DNA of 19,861 bases from CAZZIZ01 sp964654535 (GTDB lineage Bacteria > Bacteroidota > Bacteroidia > Chitinophagales > UBA2359). Made by a program: the position numbers and the translations under genes. The stretch is taken from assembly GCA_964654535.1 (NCBI GenBank), contig CAZZIZ010000042.1, positions 1-19,861 on the forward strand, given 5' to 3'. Under the pieces are notes generated by a model. That model searched no databases and had not been told where the DNA came from. It saw only the letters and a list, made by a program, of their open reading frames with translations. Of the stretch, positions 14,944 through 19,861 are shown in pieces (the stretch's first letter is position 1; every line of letters begins with the position of its first letter).

Positions 14944-15798
14944 TTAGCCTAACTCCTTCAACAAAGTCTCCGCCGCCAACTTTCCTAAATTGTTAGAAGC
15001 CAATGGGCTGGAGCCGGTGATTAACTTTCTATCTAAACAGACGGTATCATCCATTTTGGTATTCGCGAGTTTGGCGCCTAGCTGTTTTAATCTTTCACTC
15101 AAGGTCATAGGCATTTGACCGGGTAAATATCCGATCATTGGGGTCTGCTTATCCACTGAGTCTGGGAAGACAGCCATTTCGTATCCGGCGTAGAGGAAGT
15201 CTTGATTGTTTAGTGTGGTTGACAACAGAGCACCCGGTCCGTGACAGAGTGTTATGGTAAAGAGACCACTTTGATCTGCCCACTTCAATATTTTCGCTAC
15301 GTTCTCGTCATCTGGAATGCCCAACATAGCTCCGTGTCCTCCTGGCACAAATACCGCGGCATAGGACTCAACGTCGTTAAAAGAACCGGCAATGAAGTCT
15401 TGCAGTTTCTTTGGTCGTTGGAAATTCGATTGGTATTCCTTGTAGATGCGCTGAACGTGCTCGTCTTCGTTGGGGAAAGCCCACATTTCGAACACTGCTG
15501 GCTTGCCAGTCGGCGTAGCAATCTCAAATTCAAAGCCTGCATTTTGGAGATGCAGCATTGGCAATAAGGCTTCAACAGGATGGTTTCCGGTAGAGAATTG
15601 CTTTCCATTCTGCATGGTCATGTTTTTCTCCTCGGTGAAAATTGCCAGTATTTTCTTCTTCTTTCCTTGATACTTCTTGTAGGAAGGGTTGTCAAAATTG
15701 GTTTTTGGTTTGACGCCCATTTTTAGGGCAACTTTTGAAGGACGGTATGAACCGTCTGGTTCTAGTTGTGGTGCGATACCGAATAGTTTTCTTAGCAT
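14944..15798 (-). CDS. hchA: Hsp31/HchA-type DJ-1/PfpI protein (glyoxalase III / deglycase)
   Basis: A 284-residue cytoplasmic protein, the same length as E. coli Hsp31 (283). The nucleophile elbow LCHGPG places Cys 185 and His 186 at the positions of the E. coli catalytic pair. A Glu at 76 (GNHPVEALLP) and an Asp at 213 (FPDS) match the other active-site residues of the family. VPGGHGAM (151-158) is the glycine-rich loop. Family members convert methylglyoxal to lactate without glutathione, act as holdase chaperones, and are reported to repair glycated proteins. ATG 15798 is five bases after the nitroreductase stop, so the two are cotranscribed in a carbonyl/electrophile stress cluster with a Crp/Fnr regulator. 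Confidence 0.93.
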   Translation of the reverse strand: MLRKLFGIAPQLEPDGSYRPSKVALKMGVKPKTNFDNPSYKKYQGKKKKILAIFTEEKNMTMQNGKQFSTGNHPVEALLPMLHLQNAGFEFEIATPTGKPAVFEMWAFPNEDEHVQRIYKEYQSNFQRPKKLQDFIAGSFNDVESYAAVFVPGGHGAMLGIPDDENVAKILKWADQSGLFTITLCHGPGALLSTTLNNQDFLYAGYEMAVFPDSVDKQTPMIGYLPGQMPMTLSERLKQLGAKLANTKMDDTVCLDRKLITGSSPLASNNLGKLAAETLLKELG

Positions 15799-15803
15799 TG
15801 TTT

Positions 15804-16436
15804 TTAGTTTATGGTGGTTACTAGTTCATTAATCGGTTTGCGTACTTTTTTCAAGTTCACCAACCAGTCTTTTTCTTCTTCTCTGTAGCCCAGCGGTAAG
15901 AGTAGTGTACTGCGTAAGCCTTTTTCGCGTAAGCCCAAAATCTTGTCCAAAGCTGCGGAATCAAAACCTTCCATAGGCGTACTGTCCACGCCTTCATAGC
16001 TTGCTTGGCCAATGCCAGCCATTAAAGCGATATAAGTTTGCCGTGCTGCATGCTGGAAGTTTTCTTCCGCGTCTTTTTGGGGATAGTTGGCGAGCAATTG
16101 CTTGCGGTAATTTTCCCATCCTTCGTTGATGAAACCTCTGATCTCGTTGGTTAAATCGAACATATGGTTAATGCGCTTTTCGGTATAGTGATCCCAAGCC
16201 GCAAAGACCAAGAGGTGTGAGCAATCTGTTACTTGCGATTGGTTCCAAGCAATTTCTTTGATCTGCGTCTTGGTTTCTTTGTTGGTGATCACGAAGACTT
16301 CAAAGGGTTGTAAACCACTAGATGTGGGCGCCAATCTGATGGCCTCTAATATGTTGTCAATTTTTTCTTGCGGAACTACCTCGCCATTCATGGCTTTGGT
16401 AGCGTAGCGTTGATTTAGTATGTCTATGAAACTCAT
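15804..16436 (-). CDS. NAD(P)H-dependent nitroreductase (NfsB-like, FMN)
   Basis: I take ATG 16436 (210 aa, MSFIDILNQRYATK). The frame is open further upstream, but homologues begin here and the extra 15 residues look non-coding. Seen: the FMN phosphate-binding RYATK near residues 10-14, APTSSGLQPFEV (~36-47), the family segment VDSTPMEGFD (~152-161), and LPLGYREEEKDW plus KVRKP near the C-terminus. Family members are homodimeric cytoplasmic flavoproteins that reduce nitro-compounds, quinones or enals with NAD(P)H. The gene lies 65 bases after a Crp/Fnr gene and five bases before the Hsp31 gene, which suggests a reductive detoxification role under that regulator. Confidence 0.92.
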   Translation of the reverse strand: MSFIDILNQRYATKAMNGEVVPQEKIDNILEAIRLAPTSSGLQPFEVFVITNKETKTQIKEIAWNQSQVTDCSHLLVFAAWDHYTEKRINHMFDLTNEIRGFINEGWENYRKQLLANYPQKDAEENFQHAARQTYIALMAGIGQASYEGVDSTPMEGFDSAALDKILGLREKGLRSTLLLPLGYREEEKDWLVNLKKVRKPINELVTTIN

Positions 16437-16501
16437 TGTACTTTTTATGATTACAAAGTTCAATGCTTTCAGTGAGACCAAACTTGATCTATGATAAGAA
16501 A

Positions 16502-17077
16502 TTAATGCAGGACTCTTTCTTTTCGAATTCTACTTAAGCTCTCGGGGGTTATGCCGAGATAAGAAGCTATTTGAAAGTTGGGGATGAGCTTTTCAAAAAC
16601 GGCGTAGTCGTTGACAAACTGATCATATTTTTCCGCTGCCGTAAGCGCAAGTAAACTCAGGATTCTCTTTTGTAATGTTGCAATGCGTTTTTCGAAATTC
16701 CTGCGGTGAAGGGTTGCGAATTGGGGATATTCCTGATAGATACGCTCAAGGTTTTCTTTTCCTATGACCAATATTTTGGAATGTGATAAGCTTTCTATAG
16801 TGACCACAGATTTTCGATCGGTGTAGAAAGTCATATAGTCATTGATCCACCAGTTTTTGACGGCAAATTGTAGGGTGTGCTCCTTTCCGTTGTCCGTTTT
16901 ATAGAAAGAACGCAAGCAACCACTGGCAACAAAATTGTGTTCTTTTTTATGGGAATCTTCGTGAAGGAGTTTTTGCCCCTTAACCAATCTCTTCTCAACA
17001 ATGATATCCTTAAACCTCTTTTGAAGTTCGTCAGATAGCGTGATGTCGTGTTGAATGTAGTCTATTAGTTCGTTCAT
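16502..17077 (-). CDS. Crp/Fnr family transcriptional regulator (short form)
   Basis: 191 residues from ATG 17077 (MNELIDYIQHD). The frame extends upstream to 17170, but that would overlap the EamA gene and lacks conservation for the family. A cyclic-nucleotide-binding-like domain spans ~20-115 (KGQKLLHEDSHKKEHNFVASGCLRSFY), followed by a dimer helix and a C-terminal helix-turn-helix ending in YLGITPESLSRIRK. Canonical cAMP contacts are not seen. It has the same short form and recognition-helix pattern as the regulator at 5331-5870. It sits between an EamA transporter and nitroreductase/Hsp31 genes on the same strand, which are its likely targets. Confidence 0.9.
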   Translation of the reverse strand: MNELIDYIQHDITLSDELQKRFKDIIVEKRLVKGQKLLHEDSHKKEHNFVASGCLRSFYKTDNGKEHTLQFAVKNWWINDYMTFYTDRKSVVTIESLSHSKILVIGKENLERIYQEYPQFATLHRRNFEKRIATLQKRILSLLALTAAEKYDQFVNDYAVFEKLIPNFQIASYLGITPESLSRIRKERVLH

Positions 17078-17120
17078 GGTTTTCTCATTCTCGTGCGTCC
17101 ATTTCGGCCCACTAAGGTAA

Positions 17121-18017
17121 TTAAGCAATCTTCTTTCCGCGTCTCTTGCCAATAAAGCGCTCCGATTCAATAATCGCTACACCAACTAAAATGATCAAAC
17201 CACTGATGTAATGGAACCCGTAAATGCTTACGCCAAAAAAACTTGCACTAATGGCAGCCGCTAAGGGAACCAAGTTAATATAGATCGTTGTCCGGTTAGC
17301 ACCTATTTTCGAAATACAATAATTCCACAACAAGTACGCTGCCGCTGTACCCAAAAAGCCTATACCTAAGGAAGTGAGCCAGTAGTTTTGACTGTGATCG
17401 ACCGACAGCTCTATTGGCGAAAATAGCAGCGCAATTAAGAAACCAAAAAGGCAGATTAAATTGGTGTATGCTGTGAACTGTAAGTTGGACATATCTTTTT
17501 TGTATTTCTTTACCCAAACATTGTGAAAGCCAAACAATATATTTCCTATAAAGATGAGCAGATCGCCTTTGTTGAGTTGTAAGCCGTAAAAATTCTCGAA
17601 ATTCCCCTTCGTCAATAGGTACAAAACGCCGGCAAAAGAAACAATTGCGCCAATTACTTGATGCCGCTTTATCCCTGTTTTCAATATGAATGCAGATAGT
17701 ATAATAGTTGTAATCGGATTCAAGGCAACAATGAGTGCCGCGTTCACCGGTGAGGTATATATCAAACCGCTAAAAAAGAAAAGATTAAACCCGAACAGTC
17801 CAATGAACCCAACCAGCATCAATCCTTTGTAGGGTAAGTCAAATTGGAGTTTGTCTTTTCGAGATAACGCTAAAAAGAAAAAGACTCCGATCACCCCAAC
17901 GATATATCTCCAAGTACCCGCCTCTATGAAATTAGATTCTTCTAACATTATTTTGGCGAAGTGAAAGTTCAGCCCCCAGAATACAGCAGCCAAAACAGCG
18001 GAGAGGATGGGTTTCAT
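17121..18017 (-). CDS. EamA/DMT family transporter
   Basis: A 298-residue protein with about ten hydrophobic segments arranged as two EamA repeats. The first starts at MKPILSAVLAAVFWGLNFHFAK and the second near residue 150 (LLIFIGNILFGFHNVWVKKYKK). PVNAALIVALNPITTIILSAFIL is the typical end of the first repeat. DMT transporters are inner-membrane permeases or exporters of amino acids and other metabolites; the substrate is not readable here. It ends with a lysine/arginine-rich tail (ESERFIGKRRGKKIA). ATG at 18017. The regulator gene begins 43 bases after the stop, so the four genes 18017 to 14944 are probably one transcript. Confidence 0.9.
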   Translation of the reverse strand: MKPILSAVLAAVFWGLNFHFAKIMLEESNFIEAGTWRYIVGVIGVFFFLALSRKDKLQFDLPYKGLMLVGFIGLFGFNLFFFSGLIYTSPVNAALIVALNPITTIILSAFILKTGIKRHQVIGAIVSFAGVLYLLTKGNFENFYGLQLNKGDLLIFIGNILFGFHNVWVKKYKKDMSNLQFTAYTNLICLFGFLIALLFSPIELSVDHSQNYWLTSLGIGFLGTAAAYLLWNYCISKIGANRTTIYINLVPLAAAISASFFGVSIYGFHYISGLIILVGVAIIESERFIGKRRGKKIA

Positions 18018-18070
18018 TTAGAGGTGGCGGTTTGTTAGATTCAATTATTGAAATCTAAGGTAATGATTTG

Positions 18071-18216
18071 GGCAGCAACAGGCTATCCACTTGTACTCGG
18101 CACTTCAAAAACCTATTCAGCATAGTCGCGGCTAGTTTGAGCTAGGCGCTCAACCTTCACCGCTCCTTGCTTCATTAGGTTTTTGAAGCACCTCATACCG
18201 CTTCTATCCTGGCTGC
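18071..18216. repeat. Structured intergenic repeat (copy 2)
   Basis: The ends GCAGC (18072-18076) and GCTGC (18212-18216) are complementary. A perfect 12-bp inverted repeat, TTCAAAAACCTA (18104-18115) and TAGGTTTTTGAA (18176-18187), forms the main stem with a 60-base internal part that can fold further. The segments CAGGCTATCCAC on the left and CGCTTCTATCCTGGCTGC on the right align with GGGCTTATCCAG and GCTTCCTATCCCTCACGC of the element at 2502-2708, in the same orientation. It fills most of the gap between the FAD oxidoreductase and EamA genes. Confidence 0.65.
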
Positions 18217-18312
18217 AGTGCTGTGTTTTGAAGGAATGAGTTTTTTGCCTTGGTACGGAAACGAATTAGCGTGTCAATGCCCACATCATCAAGACCTAAT
18301 TGAGTTTAACGC

Positions 18313-19527
18313 TTATTCCGTCAACATTTTATCAGCAGCATAATACCCAGAAAGCACTGCTCCGGGAACCCCCATTTGCTGATAGGTGTCATAAATTTCG
18401 CCGGCGAAATATACTTTCATATCCATGGGAAGGTTGAGGGTTTTGAGATGGGATTTCTTTTCTTGGGCGGCAGTGGTCCAGGTGCCTTGGGTGTATTGGT
18501 ATTGTCCCCAGTTTTCCAGAATGTATGCTCCCGAATAGCTTGCGCTGGCTTTTCCATCGAACATTTGGTCGAGGTCGTAGAGTAGACTGGAGATAATTTC
18601 TTCTTCGGATCCGAGGTCATAATACTTTTCGGTGCCGCTTCCAGTGCAGAGGAAGGCGAGTACATTGCTTTGGGCATCTTTCTTAAATGCCATATCGTAA
18701 AATCCTTTCTCTCCGTCTTCTTCGGTGTAATTAACGAAGTCGGGGTAGAATTTTTCGGAGAACTTCAGGGCTACTTTTATTCCGGGATGGAAAGTGATTG
18801 CCTCTATCGCTGCTTTCTTTGCTTTGTTCATTTCCGGAGTGAAAGAAATCATTTCAGATTTTAAAACACCAATAGACACAGTGACCAAAACACGGTCGGC
18901 GGTATGGGTTTCTCCGTTCGCGGTGGTGACAATGACTTTGTTACCGGAATAGTCTATGGCGCTAACGGGCGCATTGAATTGAACGCGGTGCTTTACAGTT
19001 TTGGCAATATGCTCATCAACGAAATCGTACCAAGTCGTGTTCTTGAATTTTGATTCTGGCATAAAACTGTGCATAAAGTTGTTCGACCATTTTGGGTTGG
19101 GGCTCAACTCCTTTCCATCCCAATTGGCGGCGTTTTCCAGATGATAGGGAATGAGTGCTTCATCTATTTCATTGCCATGCCTTCCTTTCAATATGTTTAA
19201 AGTAATAGGTGCACTATGAATCCATTCCGCACCAATATCGATTGCAAAGTCAGCTAAAGTCGTATCCTTTTTCAGTCTTCCACCGTATCTATCGGTCGCT
19301 TCTAAAATGGTGTAATCAATATTGTTTTGTTCCATCACTTTTGCCGCCGCTAAACCTGCCGCGCCGGCACCGACTATGATCACCTTCCCTTCGTAATTGT
19401 AGGTTCTGTGTAAGGCCGTTTCTTCCGGGAGTTTGTCTTCAGCTCTAGCAGCCCATTGAAAGCAGCCTGCAAGGCTGAGGCTTAAGGAAGTGAGAATAAG
19501 AAATAGAATTGCGTTGCGAAAATTCAT
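18313..19527 (-). CDS. FAD-dependent amine oxidase-like lipoprotein
   Basis: 404 residues from ATG 19527; a GTG 15 bases upstream is less likely. The N-terminus is a lipoprotein signal peptide, LSLSLAGC (Cys 22). A Rossmann dinucleotide-binding motif follows, VIIVGAGAAGLAAA (Gly 53, 55, 58), with Glu 76 and DRYGGR, the flavin amine oxidase pattern. The C-terminal segment VYFAGEIYDTYQQMGVPGAVLSGYYAA is the second FAD contact of the monoamine/polyamine oxidase family. The protein probably oxidises an amine in the periplasm or at the outer membrane. The substrate is unknown, and a polyamine or aromatic amine is only a guess. Lipid anchoring of such an enzyme is less usual than a cytoplasmic or Tat-exported form. 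It seems to be transcribed alone. Confidence 0.88.
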   Translation of the reverse strand: MNFRNAILFLILTSLSLSLAGCFQWAARAEDKLPEETALHRTYNYEGKVIIVGAGAAGLAAAKVMEQNNIDYTILEATDRYGGRLKKDTTLADFAIDIGAEWIHSAPITLNILKGRHGNEIDEALIPYHLENAANWDGKELSPNPKWSNNFMHSFMPESKFKNTTWYDFVDEHIAKTVKHRVQFNAPVSAIDYSGNKVIVTTANGETHTADRVLVTVSIGVLKSEMISFTPEMNKAKKAAIEAITFHPGIKVALKFSEKFYPDFVNYTEEDGEKGFYDMAFKKDAQSNVLAFLCTGSGTEKYYDLGSEEEIISSLLYDLDQMFDGKASASYSGAYILENWGQYQYTQGTWTTAAQEKKSHLKTLNLPMDMKVYFAGEIYDTYQQMGVPGAVLSGYYAADKMLTE

Positions 19528-19611
19528 TATTGGGTTTATCACTTTATACTATAATAACGTGGATCTAGCGCCTAAGGTTACAGGCTATCACAAACATAAG
19601 CAATGAAACCC

Positions 19612-19669
19612 GCAGCCAGGATAACAGCGGTAGTAGTCGCGCTACGCTAAACTACGGAGAGAGAGAGAG
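19612..19669 (+). repeat. Partial copy of the structured repeat plus a GA microsatellite
   Basis: GCAGCCAGGATAACAGCGGT (19612-19631) matches the reverse complement of the right end of copy 2 (GCAGCCAGGATAGAAGCGGT) with two differences. It is followed by a GTAGT ... ACTAC stem (19633-19637 and 19651-19655) and then a GA run (19657-19669). The other conserved end is not seen in place, though CAGGCTATC occurs just upstream at about 19581. It looks like a truncated or rearranged element. Confidence 0.5.
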
Positions 19670-19699
19670 GGATTATCGCATATACATAGTTGTAAGCAG

Positions 19700-19861
19700 T
19701 TATCTTTTAATTAACTTGTAGGTTGCCTGATCGGTATTGTTTAGGATGGTCAAATAGTATATTCCTGATTTTGTTTCTGGTATTTTTATAGTTCCTGAAT
19801 ATTTTCCTTCTGTAATATTTCGCCCTAAAAAGTCATAAATGATGAAGTATTCATCACCAAG
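19700..19861 (-). CDS. C-terminus of a T9SS cargo protein (5' part beyond the window)
   Basis: The last 53 codons of a minus-strand gene that enters from the right edge and stops with TAA at 19700-19702. The residues GDEYFIIYDFLGRNITEG, YSGTIKIPETKSGIYYL and TYKLIKR have the pattern of a type A T9SS C-terminal sorting domain: an 'x-D-x-x-G-R' strand, then 'S/G-G-x-Y-x-L', then a basic end. The protein is therefore probably secreted or attached to the cell surface. Its function cannot be told from this fragment. Confidence 0.75.
   Translation of the reverse strand, partial: LGDEYFIIYDFLGRNITEGKYSGTIKIPETKSGIYYLTILNNTDQATYKLIKR

Noticed and set aside
1..19861. CRISPR array, tRNA, rRNA, insertion sequence or phage genes
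   Set aside because: I saw no regularly spaced direct repeats, no cloverleaf or rRNA-like segments, and no transposase, integrase or phage structural proteins on either strand.

Overview
The window reads as a scaffold of a Bacteroidota bacterium, probably a flavobacterium or a close relative. The signs are two proteins with C-terminal type IX secretion (T9SS) sorting domains, promoter-like sequences of the Bacteroidota form (TTG ... TAnnTTTG), A-rich start regions without Shine-Dalgarno sequences, several short Crp/Fnr regulators, and structured intergenic repeats of a kind I recall from this phylum. A run of exactly 100 N (14737-14836) marks an assembly gap, so the order of the two sides is inferred by the assembler.

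Left part (1-2190, minus strand): a siroheme/[4Fe-4S] sulfite/nitrite reductase runs off the left edge. Its upstream region is the most interesting part of the window. Two very short reading frames encode peptides packed with cysteine (5 and 8 Cys codons). Each is followed by a hairpin with a T-run. The second peptide's own codons can pair with the 5' arm of its terminator (11 of 12 positions). This is the layout of a tandem cysteine-responsive transcription attenuator. It argues that the enzyme is an assimilatory sulfite reductase used for cysteine synthesis.

2191-2859 holds no convincing gene but contains a ~205-bp structured repeat. An MFS transporter (plus strand) then meets head-on a minus-strand cluster: a DUF1330-like protein, an SRPBCC protein, a Crp/Fnr regulator, a small Fe-S protein and a pirin.

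7255-11738 (minus strand) is a sulfide/persulfide-handling locus: a Crp/Fnr regulator with a cysteine cluster, one long protein, and two half-size YeeE/YedE (TsuA/PmpAB-like) transporter proteins. The long protein joins a SulP anion transporter lacking its STAS domain to a CstB-like persulfide dioxygenase, pseudo-rhodanese and rhodanese. A perfect GTAAC-N4-GTTAC palindrome lies between the regulator and the fusion gene, and another lies at the fusion point. By family knowledge the dioxygenase/rhodanese part oxidises persulfide to sulfite and thiosulfate, YeeE proteins move thiosulfate, and the reductase at the left edge reduces sulfite, so the window may carry both ends of a sulfur loop.

12053-14719 encodes a large Asp-box (BNR) beta-propeller-like surface protein with both a lipobox and a T9SS tail. 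After the gap comes a minus-strand stress cluster (EamA transporter, Crp/Fnr regulator, nitroreductase, Hsp31/HchA). Then come a second structured repeat, an FAD amine-oxidase-like lipoprotein, a partial repeat and the C-terminus of another T9SS cargo protein.
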